Source: Anseranas semipalmata (taxonomy: Eukaryota; Chordata; Aves; Anseriformes; Anseranatidae). From it: DNA of 64,000 nucleotides. The translations under genes and the position numbers were made by a program. The stretch covers positions 62,001-126,000 of the forward strand of contig VXAA01003390.1 in the NCBI GenBank assembly GCA_013399115.1, given 5' to 3'. Under the pieces are notes generated by a model. That model did not search any database. It saw nothing but the letters and a program-made list of their open reading frames with translations, and had not been told where the DNA came from. Below are positions 14,366 through 29,300 of this stretch, one piece after another (within the stretch, counting starts at the first letter, position 1; each line of letters begins with the position of its first letter).

Positions 14366-17300
14366 TACCTGTTTGTCATTACAGTAAACCATGGGGGGAA
14401 GAGATAGGTTATTTCTTGCTGCATTCTCAAAATCAAATCTACTTTTCCATCAAGCAAGCCAAAGGAAAAATGTCACAATTAAATGGTTCATAAATATAAC
14501 ACTAAAATTACTATTTAAGTCAATGTAATTGAACAGAAATTAAAATGTAGTTTTTAATTGCATATTACAACTTAAATGGTAGCACTTAGCAGAAAGTGTT
14601 AACTCATTTATTTTTTAATTGTTAGCTGCTTCAAGGCAATACAGAAAAAAGTGAGAAGCTCTTCAGTAAATTTGATTGTAGGACACTCAGGCATGCAGAT
14701 CAAATAAACTATCGGTTGAATAGGTAATTAGGTTTGGCCTGTGATACATTAATGTGGAGACAAATTCCCAAAGAAAGGGCATAAATATTTAGTTTAATTC
14801 TCTCTCAAAATACCACTCTATTGGGATATTTAAATGCAGTTTGAAAAGTATTTCCATTTGATATAGAAAATGACAATGCAAATCTTCTAGAATACATATG
14901 TCAATTAATTCTTCAGGTAAATAATTTTGTAGCTTTCATAAACTTCAATAAATAAGTGCATAGGGTAGTAAGTAAACAACAGACTGCAGGTGGCAACTTT
15001 TTTCATAATTGCTTTATACATTTTAAATCTTTGTCCATGCTGTTAAATTTGTTAGGTAAGATAAACCCAAAGACATGCAGATACATTAAAACATATGATT
15101 AGTCTTTATTATTACAGAGTGTCTTTGCTTGCAAGGCTATTATTTGTCTCACGAAATACTATGCAGACTAAGCAAGTCTCAAACACTTAACAGCTTTGGG
15201 AAGTATAAAATATACTCTTCCTTAGTGCACATCAGTATAACGTAGCATGTTATGGGTATTTTGAAACTATTAATATATGATATTAAAAAAACATTCAATA
15301 TACTAAACCATCTTCAATCTCAAAGACTGTCATAACAAACAAGATATTAACTACACTGCTAATCCTGTTAAGTGACTGATCCTCAGTGCTGCCCATTTCT
15401 GTCCTTTGTCCAGCTCTTCTGTCTTCTTTCCTGGCATACTTTATCATAAGATAGCTCTTATCTCAGTAACTTCCGGATTTGTTATTTTACCTTGGTCTAT
15501 TGCTGCAACCTGTTTCTCCTACGTTCGTTCACCTTAAATAGCTTATCCAAAAATCAGTGTTTGTTATGTTGACCCTTGTCTTTCTTCATAATGTAGCCTG
15601 AACTGTTTCTATCGGAATTACCTCAACACCACAATTAATGTCTGAATAACATTCTTCCTTCCACATCAAATGCAACTTGATTATTTTACTGGCAGTCTTG
15701 CTCTGCCAATAATAATTTATTCCCTAAAACAGCCTAGATATTCTGATCTCTTGATTTTTACCTTGAATGCAGGAGGTACTCCAGATCCCAAACGTGCAAG
15801 CATACCGGACAACAACAGTTATTGCCGTCAGTACTATTCAAATATTCCTTCTCTATGAAGTATGGCTCACCGAGTTAGCTCAATCAGTATGTTGATACTC
15901 AAGGGAAAAATCCTGCACCCTTCTCCAAATGGTCAAGATGACCAAGGATGATAAAATTCTGCTATGCAGAATACCAAAAGTTAGAGATTTTGTTTCAATA
16001 TACTAGTTCTCTTTGGCAGAGGGCAAAAGTTGAGAATGATATCTAGCTTACAGCCTAACATTTGTTTGACATGGCTCAAAACAACTGTGAATTTTGGTTA
16101 TGAAGAATATATAAAAAGAAAAATAATCTACTGTCCCAGTGGAATATGTCTGCAAGAATCAGAAACAATACGCACTTAGGACCCTAAACAAAATACCTGG
16201 AAAACATCATGAATATGGCCCATATTAAACTAAGCTTTTTCTTCCATTTTGCAACAGTCCAAGTTGTCATGTAATAACATAGGAAACAAAAAATCTGACA
16301 AGTTTTCATGAATTCATAAAACAGGTATCTGTGATGGCAACTTCAAGCAACTGCACTTCCAAGAGAAACCCGAATTTCAAAATTTTTCTTAATTATCACA
16401 AAATAGTGTATGTGTAACTGAATATAAGGGCAACACTAATTCAACCACTTAACATATAAACACTGAATCTGCCTGTCAAATTACCAAATATAACCACAAA
16501 GTCTGGGCTAATTAAAAATCAAAGTTAACCTTCCCTTTTCTCACACACACAGATTTTCCCCTCCCATAATTCGTGGCCATTTCAATGTTTATCATGAATG
16601 TCAGTCTCACTCTTGTGCTCACTTTGTCATTACTGGGCAAGTCTTCCAAACAAGGACAGTAAAAAAACAAGCCCATGGCAGCAAAACATGCCAGGATATC
16701 CACTAGTATCAGCAGATACTAAGCATACTTAAAACAAACAAACGCTGTAAGTTACTAACTTACTGCCTAGATTCTCCATTATTTTCTTCATAGACTTGTT
16801 ATAATCAACATTTATAATGAGAATTACAAGCACCACCTAGTAAATCACAAAAATTGAAGTATTATGTTTTCTTTGCTCATGTGCATTTTAACAAATGAAT
16901 CCAGGCACAGTTTCTCTCATAATTAAGACGATGACACCACTGTAAGAACATTGGATGGCCAGAATGCTGATGGTTCCCTAACCAGGCCTATGTAAAAAAT
17001 ATGACATTATACAACACATCAAATCTGCTATTTTCATAAGTAAAAGCATGCTGTGAATGCATGCTTACTTTGTGAAAGTCCAAGGGATGCAGTAAAACAT
17101 AGGTTTTCCTTTCACAGAACAGCACTCAATTACAAATGATGTGTGAATCTCCCCTCCTTCACAACATGCATCTTAAGCACAGTCACCGTATTTAAGATGT
17201 GCTGCCTTTTGGAAATGATGGGAAATGCCATAACCAACATGGAAAACAAACCTCAGCTGCAATGCACAGGTTCTCATAATATGCCACCAGCAAGAGCACT

Positions 17301-20300
17301 CTCCTCTTTTTCAGGTTTGGGTAAGTAATATATTATCCAGTAACATTATCCATTATATCCATATCCATTGCCAGGAGTTGGACTCGATGATCCCTATGGG
17401 TCCCTTCCAACTTGGGATATTCTAACATTTTATAAAAAAAATGCTCAGGCCAAATAATATGCATACCATTACAAAGAGTACTTAACTTCAAATACGGACA
17501 CAATTCCTATTCATTTAAACAGAATGCAATTGCATGCTTAATTGTGCTCAGCTCAGGGTTTGAAGACTAAAGGTGATATTTTCAAGACTGCATCCTGCCT
17601 GTCAAAAACTATACTGAAAATGGCTAATAACCAGATTGAGATTCCCTGAAAATTCCTAAGTGGCAAAATGCTTATGACAATAGTGTTAAATCATTCCTTG
17701 TCAAAGGCAGGATTACATATTTATCTTTACTGGAGAAAGATAAGCCAAACATCTCACATTGCTCAGTGTATTTTTAGTTGCTGGAGTTTACCCTAGATTA
17801 TAATTTCTGGGCAATTTCTACAAATAAATGTGACCAGAAGCCATTATAAAGTCATGGTCTCAGGAAAAGAAGGAAAGCAGCAGCATTGTGCAAGAAAGGA
17901 AGATGCTGAATCTAACCAGATTTTTTTTAAAACTGGTTTGTTTGGAAAAGACTATATAGAAATATTGAAAGATCAGTATTTATTTACATTTAAAAATTAA
18001 AACTAGATTTGTTTGATGCTAGCTTCATTCTCCAATTTAAAAATAGCTAAACTCATACTGAGAAGTGTAACTATTTTGCCACAGTCTGAGCATTTCAAAT
18101 TTACATTAAAAAGCTGGAAAAAGAACCAGTAAATTGCATTGCAGATGTTAATGCCATAAACTGCAAATTATTCCTGATCCCCATGTTGTGGATCCTGTGG
18201 AAATCCCATTTCAGGGATATTTATAGTTCCCGCCTCTCATTTATTGGAGTAATTCCAAGGATACAATGTGTCAAAGCTGGACTGCACCCTCTCCTTTCTG
18301 TTGGATGGGCAGGAGCAAGTAGGGCAAGGTCACCATGAGCAACTAGCTTTCACCTCTTTCTCCAGCTTCTACCCCTTAAATGCACAACTGTAGTCTCCTC
18401 CTGCTTCTTTACTCTTCTTCTTCTGTATTAGAGACACGAGTGAGTGGAGGAACCAGTGTTCATTTTGGGACGTGACAGGGAAGGAGTACTGCCAAGGGAA
18501 ATCAGGATTTCCAGCGCCTCCTGGCCCCACCTGGGCCAAATTGGAGCAGCCCTGGTGGACATTTTCTACATCTCCCCCAGGCTGAGGGGAAGACAAGATC
18601 TGTGCAATGAAGACTAGTATTTACAAATGAACACCTTCTTGCAAATGTGTGTAAAATGGATACAAGCGTCAAGTCAGAAGAGACGCTCGCCACGTCAAGA
18701 GTCAGATTTTCAACGGCTGCTTGGGAAAGATCACATCCCTGTTTCTCCTCACAGGTCCAAGGCTTCTCTTGTGTCAACTACCGTGTCCTTCTGTGATAGA
18801 CTACTAACATGTCCGCCTCAGAAGTGAAACAAGGCTTGGGACATGAGGTAAATGAAGAAGTTCAACCTGAGTTCTAAAAGTTAATGTAACAGAATTTACA
18901 TTAGCCCTAGAAGTTAGCCAGCCCTACTTTGGACCCAGACAGGTGTCTAAATAGAGGTTATGGTGCTGCCTGGTGCTAAACAGAGCTGCGAATGAAAAGT
19001 CCTGTCCACACAGATTAACACTTTGAACAATTAACTTGAGCTTTTGATGGTTTTCAGCTGACAGGCTCCAAAAACTGAGGACTAAGTATGGAAAACACAC
19101 GTATAAAACTGTGGTCAGACAATTATGGCTGCAAGTCACACAAATCACTTTTTCTGGAACACAGATTCAGTTGAAAAACTACCAAAAGCTGTAACTTGAC
19201 AACACAGCATCAACAGCATGGTGTTAGAATCAGACTATATTCGTCTTCTCTGTACAGGACAAGAACCTGTGCTGCTATATTTAAATAGACAGGAAGTATA
19301 AAAACTCAACGAAGATCAGGAAATATCAGACAAATGTCAACTTCATGGTCTTAATTCAGTACATCTGCACCACTGATTTTTTTTTTTTAAACTAGTGTAA
19401 GAGTGTTTATATAACATATTGTTGCTATGTATTGGAAATGTCCTCAGGGAAATATATATTTTGCCTGTTTGTTTCCTTTGCAATCTATACAATTCTGGTA
19501 GTGCTGTGAAACATGTAGTGTTTACAAAAACTTTTTCCCTGGTTGTTGTATCAAATAGTTAATACGATATTTAGATTCTTTTCTATCATCTCCTTTAAGG
19601 AGATTATAGAATAGATATATGTTCATAGCACAACTTTCCTGCTTGCATAGATTACGATACCTCTCCACCCAGTCTAGTTCTAGCCAGCCACAGTACATTT
19701 GAGAGCAGAATATTATTGAATTACATATTTATAAACACACCATTACTTTCTATAAATAAAAGAATAAGTAAAGAAATAAAGTTTCCTATGCTTTGTTAAC
19801 CTATCCAACCTAAATAATAGGTCAAAAAGAGAAAGAAAAGGAAATACATACATTCCACATTCTTACATTCTTACATTCATTGGCTCAGCTGGTATTTATT
19901 CACAGTCTTTACTATTTTAGGCCTATTTTAGGCAAAACTCCACAACTCTTTCTGCAATGTTTACCACTTCTGACATTTACAGTCATAAAAACTGTATTTT
20001 CTCTGAACCCATCGCTACGATAATTTCTTTTCTTCATTTTGTATTTACAAATACAGTTTGTTCTTTGATGTATATCTGTCGTACCACTGAAGACACCAAC
20101 TTGAGATGTTAGTCAAATTTATTGTAATCATCCTGCAACTTAATTTTTCCTTAAGAAATTAAAAGCATTGCATGTTTAATACTGCATATGAAATTAATTT
20201 TTACCCTAACAATTTGATATTCACAGCTGAAAAGCATGGAGGTCTTATTCCAGATTTAAAGATGTGGGTCATTCTCCCCAGGAAAACTCATTCTTCCACA

Positions 20301-23300
20301 AGGAAAACTCAAAAACTAAGAATAATATTTGAGAAAAAAAAAATTCACACATATGTACGAGCAAAGACTGCGCACAAGCACAGAGGAAAAGAGAAAACAA
20401 GTGATTCTCCCACCAACGAGCGATGCTCGGCCACGTCCTGNNNNNNNNNNNNNNNGGGGGGTCTGGAGAGAGTCCTGGTGCTGTGCCAGCACTGCTCGGC
20501 AGTAGCCAAAGCACTGGTGTGATACCAGCGCTGTTCTAGCTACGAGGGCTGCTGCAGGGAAAGTTAACTCTATCCCAGCCAGACTCGGTACAATTGTTTC
20601 CAAACAAAATTTTAAATTCCTTTTTTTTGGCTAGAAATTTGCTAAATACACTGATTTTGCGAGTAACAGACTGCTCTGTTTCAACAGTCGAAGAAGTAAA
20701 CAAAAAGATTAGCCATAAAACCAACAAAAATAACACTGGCTGTTAAGTATGATATATGAAAAATTCAAAGTTCTTCAAGTTTTCTTTTGTCCTTTATAAC
20801 CTGGATGCTAGCAATGAGGAAGGGGGAAAAATAATAGAATCATTAATATGTGTACATGGGATGAAAAAAATCACACAAACATTTTTGAGTTGCCCATCTA
20901 CTGTTTTGGTAAATAAAGTCCTGTTACCTACTTCACAAACACAGTAAATAATGAAAGGGTGCCTTCTCTATACCATATCACTGTTATGGTGAATATTTTA
21001 CCAGTATCATTCTGCTGCACAGAAGAAGCATATAAATTTGTTCTACACCTGTTCACTGAGCTCAGGCAGGAGCCTGAGTACATTATACAGGTAGGCATAA
21101 ATACCTATTTTTAGAAGTATGCGTATAGGACACAAGTAGCTATTTCATTAATCCTAATAGCGCTAATGTAAATATGAAAATTGTAGGAGTTACCTATAGG
21201 ATATAAACCGAAGAGTTATTTTAAAATGTAAAAAACAATTTTCTACTCAGGCTAAGTCTGCAACATAATAAACCACAGGAAAGCCTAGAGTCTTCTGACT
21301 TAACACTTTCCGTACCACACTAATGCAGATTTTTTTTTTTTTTTTTAATGAAGTTATCTTTTCAGTGAAACTACATTGCTTAAGAGTTTGGTAATAGAAT
21401 ACTGAGATTTTCACCTCAAGGTCACTAAATTCAATATGGCCCAGATCAATAGTGACTCAAAGTCATCACCATTTGATGAGAGTTTGGAGCTCAGGTTAAA
21501 ATGTATTATGAGCTCAGACTAGCTCCTGGTGAATAGCATCATAACTGACACTAACAGGTATGGTTGCTGGCAGTCTCAATATAGAGGCTTAAATTCAATG
21601 GGCACACAGAGTGATTTACTTTCTCAACCTACAGCAATCCCTCTGGGTCAGGGTCGAGGCACACTAGCAGGACACCATGAGCAGCCTCGGACTGCTAGTT
21701 GCTCACATTTATCTGTCCCAGGAATAAAAGAGAGTTAGAATACAGACAGACTTTTCAGATACTGTATTTGTTTCACTGCTTAGAAAAAGAAAATTGAGTA
21801 TTTTGAAACTAGACGACCTCAGGTAGCACACTCAAACAGTATAACCCTTCCCCTCAAAGACCAATTTATTAAAACATCTGGTTTACGCAGCACCTTAATC
21901 CTGCTAAGATACAAACTGCTTGCTTAAAGAATTAACATTTTTTAAAAGCCTGGAAACTGTATTCAGGTAATCCGTCATACGATGTCTGATTAGAACAAGC
22001 ACCATGTTATTTGCTACTAAAGAAAAAGCATACTCAGATTTCAAAGCAGCACAGATGTGGGAAGATTCAAGGCAGAAGAGAGCAGGTGGCGGGCTAGCTG
22101 GCAATTATGAAATGTGCAAGATTATAAGATGACTAAGATTTAATTGTCAAAACCATACTTCTTAAGCTAACAAAATAATAATTTAGCATTTGTATAGCAT
22201 TTTGCCTTATAATATTATAAAGTGAGAGACCTCCTTAGTACAGTTAAAGTTTAGTTATTTTATACCGTTGTTCCACAGCCAGCTTTCAAATAGATCCTTC
22301 GTGATTACATAGCTGACTCAGTTATCAATATCCTAGCTATGAAATACAGTGCTTTGATGGCCCAGGCTGAGAAAAATAAAAATGCAATCAGCATTTTAAC
22401 CAGAAAGAGTCCAGTACAGGATGACTACAGCCTACAGTTCAACTGGAAAAAAACGGTAACAACTTTGTTTCCAGCATCTTCTAATAAACTGTGTAAAAAC
22501 AATGCTTATGTATACTTTTGTTTTTGTGATATTTTTAATTGTCCTAATTTAAGGGCAAAAACTAAAGTGTAGAAAATGCCGGAGATGCATGTTATCTAAG
22601 CTTCCCATCTCTGTGCACAAAAATAGTTTTTACTACTCCTGCTTTAGTAAAATCAAGCCAGGTGCTCCAGCAATTTCAAAAACACCCAAATGCCAAGAAG
22701 TGCTGCAGGATGACATGAAAAACAAAAATAATGAGAAACATGATTTTTTATCCATACATCTGGTCCAGCTGGAAGGGATCAGGCACTGTCTTTCTCCACC
22801 TTAATTTCCCCTTAACAGAGCAAGCAAATATCAAAAGGTCAAATGTATTCATCCCTCATTGAGGTAGAACTTGGAATCCTATCTTCAGAGATGAATGAAG
22901 TCAAATAATGATATGGAATGAATAGGAGATTCCAGTGGGAGAAGATGAGGAATCTGTAAACCAAAAGGAATTATAATCCTGGTCCCACTGAAGACCATGA
23001 TAAATCTCCCATTGATTTCTCAAGGGCCAAAATTTTCCTACAACAACAACATTATTCACATAAACAATGAACTCTCATGAAAACGTTTGTTACAAATCAT
23101 GTAAAATCAAATCAGAACAAAGATTATGAGAGAAATCCCACCGGCAGAGAAATTACTTGGAAATGATTCCTCAACAAAATGAGTGCAGAAATGGTAAGTA
23201 CATACATTCTTTGCATGAATGTCTGCAGAAAGGACAGAACAAGTTCAGATGTAACAGAGCATGTCCACCAACAAGCTGCTCTTTTTCCTTCCAGTTCTAC

Positions 23301-26300
23301 ATAATTTTCCTACAGGAAAGTGAAGGGTTAAATGGCTACGCAGTAATGCAATACCTAATAACACATGCAGGGCAACAAAATAATGTAACCTAGAAGGAAG
23401 CCCATGGTAACACTGCGTTTTCCTTAACTCTTAACGGGCATACACGGAACACTTATTCTGTTCAATTTTTGGTGACAGAATAAATAAAAATCAGCAGCTC
23501 AAGCTAAGTAAATTTAGCTACTTATCGGCTCTCTACAACTTTAAAGAAGTTCTAATCTGGGAGTACAAACATTTAATAATCAAACAAGAATAATTTTAGA
23601 AATAAAACTCTTCAGAGCAAGTACAGAAAAAGTTTGTCACTGACATGAGAATGAGCTTTTAGTAATTCCTCTCAGCTTTGTAGTCATACGCAGTTTGCAT
23701 GAATAGTGTAAGCAGTGTTACATGAACATGGGATTTAGAGCTAGCTAAGTATATAATTTCCTATATTGAAAAAAATCTCAAGAGTCTCATTACTTTATTT
23801 CCATGCTCTCAAATACAATTGAGTCTGCTCACACTATTTTCAACAGATGGAGTTCAAAAAACAATCAAAGAAAGGTTTCATAAATGGTCTAGGTAACATG
23901 CTCTAGTTATGTGTCTCCCCATACATGTGTTCCCAAATTTCAATTTAAACTTCCTTGTTGCAAATTAAATTCAGTATTTCTTTCTCTCCATATTTATAAA
24001 AGGTAGTAACAGTAAGTGATTACTATTTTACCTAAAACAGCCTGGAATGGACCAGAAAAACATTGCATGAAGTTATTCCCAACAGTTTCCCTATTCTAGA
24101 CTAAAACTCAACCTATTCAACTTTTCCTCATAAGTATTATTTTCTAAATTTCTTTTTATTGCTTATTTTTTCTTTCTGTTAATTTTATTTCTTTCTGAAA
24201 AATGTAATGATGAAAATTATACAATGTCCTAGAGGCTGACGGATCATTGCTGCTGAGAAATTCAGGAAAATTACCTCTTCGTTCTGTTATACTGAATATT
24301 ATCTGAACATCTCCCAAAGGAGATTTGCTATACTTTCTTTTAACATCCAGTTTCAAGTACAGGAACAACATGGCCAGACAAGCCCCCTTGAGAACACATT
24401 AAGTTTTGGTCCATAAGTAAGAGAGAAAAATAACTTTATTGCGCTAGGAGCACGTTTTCAACAAACTATGTAGCCTTATGAAAAGTCATATGTATTTTTC
24501 CATCATTTAGTAGATGGAACAGTAGATTATGGAAACTGTAATCAATCAGTGCATTAATAGCTTCCACATCATATACAGACACCATACAGGAAAAAAAAAA
24601 AGTTTCTAAACTGTCAATAAAAATTAGTAGACCAATTCAAAACACACATTGGTACTCCCAAATCCATTTTATATTATTTTGCATGTACATTTACATTGCT
24701 GCTATTCCATTTTTAACTGACAGGTTACTCGGTAGGTTGACAGTTACATATATTTTTTCCTTCTTAAAACAGAGAAAAACTATATTTGCTCTTTAGTAAG
24801 GATGAAACTAAACAAATTCTGGGGTGAGGACTAGACTAGCAAAGTCTTCCAAATTTGAGATTAAAACTTTACCTCCCCGTTAGAGATGGTAATTCTCATT
24901 TCCAAGCAATTTTTCATTAGCAACAGCCTTTGTTTTCACAATCAACTTCTATAAACACTGAAGCAAATTATTCATTCTATTTCAAAACTATCCCTCTCTG
25001 CCCAGTAGCCCCAATTCCTCTTGACCTATTTCTTTACATCAGCATTTTTTCTTTTTCTTCTATTCGATTAACTTTTGTCAAGTTGCTCTTTAATCCCACG
25101 CCTCCAGACTTACCATATTGCGAATATCCACAAAAACTTATGTCTTTCCAGGCTACCTCTTCCAAAAAAAGTGATTTCTTTTTTTTTGTCCATGACACCA
25201 TCCTCTGAAATCACCAATTTTATATCCACCAGACCCTTGACAGAAACATGAATATATTTTTTTTCCTTTACAAATTACAGTATTCCAATTATCCTCAATA
25301 ATATGCAATATAAATTTTAGAAAGAAAATCTTTATTTTATCTTTCTGCAGTGCCAAAGCCAAACTCCTGCTCTACACATAAAATGCAGAGATCTTACATA
25401 AGCTTAACGAAACACTGGTGAGTCAGATACTTCTGAAAGCTATTATCTTCCCCATGCTGGCAAATCTACTTTACACAACTACATATTCTATGATAATGTT
25501 ACTGCCTTGATGAATGCATCAGAGAAATATCCGGACTACTGTTGCAGATGGAACAATAAAAATATGAATTTTCCTTTTATAGAGTTTTGATGCATCTAAA
25601 CTCATAAACTTAGTCTTCCAAACTCACTCTTTCAAAGAGTGCAAATCCAAACTGGAAGAAACATTAGTGAACAGCTTACAGAACTGTAAGCCTTGAACTG
25701 TTCAACCAACTTTCAAAAAAAAAAAGAAGAAAGGTACCTAAGCATTCAGATCTCATCACATATTAAAGTTTGTAGGGACTAACTGACCTAACAACTGAAC
25801 ATAATCTAAATTTTATCAATCTGGGCAATCTGCATGATACAACACTTTCAAAACAAGCTAGTTCACAGATTACAGGCACCTCCTAATGTACAAATGTCAA
25901 CAGAGCAAAGCAGTTAATGAACAATACAAAATGAATTGTAATCATCTAGACTTCAGAGACTTGTAATCATCTAGACCAACATCAGAGACAGCAAATCCAG
26001 TATCTTAGCTCTGGATGGATGACGTAGAAGCATACTATTTTGTCAAGCCATTTTGATCTTTTCACATGGATAACTGCTCTCAAGCCTGGCTTACTGCATG
26101 TAGTGCACATCCCTAAACTATCATAAGAGGGAAAAAAAACAACGTAACAAGCTTTCACATGAGTGAAGCACGACAATCCCATGAAAAAGTCTGATGGCAA
26201 AACGATTTATGAAAGAGTAACTTTTTCCTAAGACAAACAGAACTGAGATGTGAATGTTACCACTTTATTATATGTCCATGCAAGAAGCAGAAGAGGGAGG

Positions 26301-29300
26301 TAGATGACAGATGCTGTCTGGGTTCACATCTGTGATGTGTAGTGGAGGAAAATACAACTTTACAAAATGGAAAATGCATTGAATGACAGTCATAAACAAT
26401 TCACTTGTGGTACTAACATTTTCCCAGTGAGCTTATTACAAATCATACGACACAAACATCCTCGTATTGACATACAAATGTCTCCTACAAGCTACTAGAG
26501 CCAGTAACATATATTCTCCATTTCTTTGCATAGTTTATGAATCTGTTGCTCTCTGTTACTATATTAAATGTTGATGTTACATTGCAGCTACATATTAGAT
26601 GTCAAGAGGAGGAAGCACACCTCATCACAGCTTGTTCAGGTCAAACACCTTACCCAGACAGCATACCTGCAAATTGCCTGCCAGTCCCTAAAATGTTAAC
26701 CCTATTTGTAATAGAATGCAATTCAAAAAATAAGCTCATGAATCAATTAGATGAGATGCAATACTGAACCTCCAGGTGTAGGTGTAGAAAAACAAGTTAC
26801 TTACCTTTTAATAACAGTTCTTCAAGATGTTTTCATTTCTGTGACTCTTATTTGTGAAAGAATGTACATACAACTTTTGTTCCCTTAGCAGGGTCTCTGA
26901 AGACACGACTTCTACACACTCTGTGTAGGAGGTGCAAAAGCATAGATGGAATAGGCAGAGTCTCGTTCAATGGAAATCCAAAGGAAGACTTTGACGGAAA
27001 TCCAAAGAAAGGCTCAGTTTCCATCAGAGGGGAAGTTGAATTTGAGGATCCATATAGTCAAACATACAACCAATGCAACTACGGTAAACAAACATACATC
27101 TTTTCTTTTTTAATTATTTGCCCACACAGCGTAGTAGGAAAAGCTGGTTCACAGAAATAAAACTAACAGGAATCCACAGGGACTTCTTGTGTTAAGGTAC
27201 ACAAAGCAATCAATGACTGTAAACATATGCTCTTAGCTCCCTGGCAACTCATTCACAGAATTAAGGATGGGAATTCCTACTTAGAGAAAGTGGGTGAAAA
27301 TATGCCCCAGTGTGTAAGGATTCAGAGTATCAATTCCTTACACAGAAGTCAAAAGCTGAGCATATTTGCAGAAGAGATTTATTCCAGAAATATAAAAGTA
27401 AACATAACAGATGTACTAAATAATACAGAAAGAGAGAAGTAATAGGCATAAAAACATACAGCAAGAGAAACTTGGCAACTGGGAAGTCATGAAACTTAGG
27501 AATCCAGTACTGGCAGATGATTAAATTTGATACACAAAATGCAAATTATTTTTGTAAAAATTTTAGGTCTGGCTAAAAAAGGAGAAGGAGTATTTTTCCA
27601 CAGGCTTGAAAACAACTAAAGAGCAAGAAAATCTGCAGCACGGAGTAAACAAACAAATGACAGAAGGAACTTCTTTCACTATTTTGACACTCAAGTCAGA
27701 GTGTTGCCCTAACTTCACCCTCAACACAATCCTTCTCATCTCAGTCTGCCAGGCAAGGCAGATTTTCAAGTAAGGAGACCAATTTACAACATTTCTTCTG
27801 TCATCTGTATAACTCAGTTCTAAGATGAAAACTATACATTTTCAAGCCAGTATTTTTTAATAAAATGTACCAGAAGTTAATTACACTAACTGCTACTAAG
27901 AACCCTGACCTCTAAGTAGCAGGAGTCTTAACAATAGGCATATGTCATATCATTAGGACTTCTTCGTAAGTCAGAGCAAATGTACAAAGTACATAAGCAG
28001 TTCCATAATCAAAAGGAACTATACCTGGATATTAAGAAGGCTTATTCTTTCTTTTCTCTTTGCCTTTTTTTTTTTTTTTAATATAGAGAAGGATCTATTC
28101 TGGCAAGCAAAATGTTATTAACTGCAATTAAGAGAGAGAACCAAGCCTCATGCAACTTGACAGCACTAATTTCTAGTGAACAAGAATAGTATTTATATTA
28201 GAAATCATAGAGAAATCATATGTTTTAATCAGCTACATCCTATTATAACAACATTTCCAGTATCATTACACAAATTACATTGAACATTGATTTAATCTTT
28301 TCCATTATGTCTCTGCCTGACAGTTAAAACTTCTCTAGACTTCAATGGCATACGAGTATTGTGGTGGTACACATACATCATTCTATTTTCTTAAGATGCA
28401 AGAAAGTGAATCAATATTTAAAATATGTAACTACATTAAAGTTTTTGAACTTGCCTTCTTTTTGTGTGCTCTGTTCCTGTTTCCTAACCAGTCATCCATC
28501 TGTTCCTCAATCTCTTCAATAGAAGCTCCATGGTCATATGATGGTACGTATGCACTTGATTCCAGAACTGTATATACAGGGAATTCTGATTTTGGTTTCT
28601 TGACTTTAGGCTTCTTCTCCTCTATACAAAAACAAAAAAGAAAAAAGAGGAGTAATGCTACAAATACTGCAGAGAAGTATAATTCAGAAGCAGGCTTAGC
28701 TCCCCCAACTCCTAACGCTATATTCAAATTTCATTTTGGAAGGGGCTTCAATTTCTTTGTTAAAAAAGGTAACTTAGAAATTTGCATAATCATTTTATTT
28801 TTATGAAAAGTAAATAGCAATGCATATACTTAGCCCCTCTCCTACCCTCAACTATGATTTAAAGTGCCAAATGAGGAACACCTCAAAAACAGTTAGCTCT
28901 TGTCACTGCTACACCACCTGACAATTAAGATTAGTAGAGGCAAAAGCAGAGGGAGCTGTTACAAGAGTTCCAAAGTCCTGCTGGCTTCAAAGAAAAAGAA
29001 AAACAAAACAAAACAAAAAAACAGCAAAGGCAGAAAGGTGAGTTTTAGACAATTCTGTATTGCTTTATGGTTAGCTGTGTTGAGTAAAAGCTTCTGAACC
29101 CATAGATAGTTTCACTGTTCTCAGATACAACAGCTACTGTTCTCTAACTACAAATAGCTCCGTTCTATGACTCAGACCTTTAGGAATTTTTAAATGCTGG
29201 ACCTCATTTCCCAAACTGATCACTGTTTTCTATTCCCACTGTCCTTCAAATGGTATTAAATGGGATCAGCAAACTTAGGGACAACAGCTAAGGAGAGACA

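Larger units (their letters stand above)
8590..28454 (-). other. 19.9-kb DNAJC1 intron (GC-AG type)
   Basis: This is the largest intron in the window, between the acidic-linker exon and the SANT1 exon. It starts with a GC donor at 28454-28453 and ends with a regular AG acceptor beside 8589. Inside are a CR1 3' tail, (TA)n and (GT)n microsatellites, a 24-bp palindrome, a repeat-like block with a sequencing gap, and several short duplications, each listed separately. Slightly GC-richer patches occur at about 9545-9780 and 18280-18830 without a recognisable product. The remainder is AT-rich sequence in which I see no gene. Confidence 0.85.

Noticed and set aside
20172..20603. Open frames of 81-116 codons on both strands around 20.2-20.6 kb
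   Set aside because: They run through the 15-N gap and owe their length to unknown bases.
28449..28454. Alternative GT donor four bases inside the GC-AG intron
   Set aside because: Its use would insert four bases and throw the SANT1 exon out of frame, while the GC donor gives the conserved junction.
28345..28806. 153-codon open frame on the plus strand, the longest in the window
   Set aside because: It overlaps the conserved minus-strand DNAJC1 exon at 28455-28621 and is an antisense by-product of that coding sequence. The peptide has no recognisable domain.
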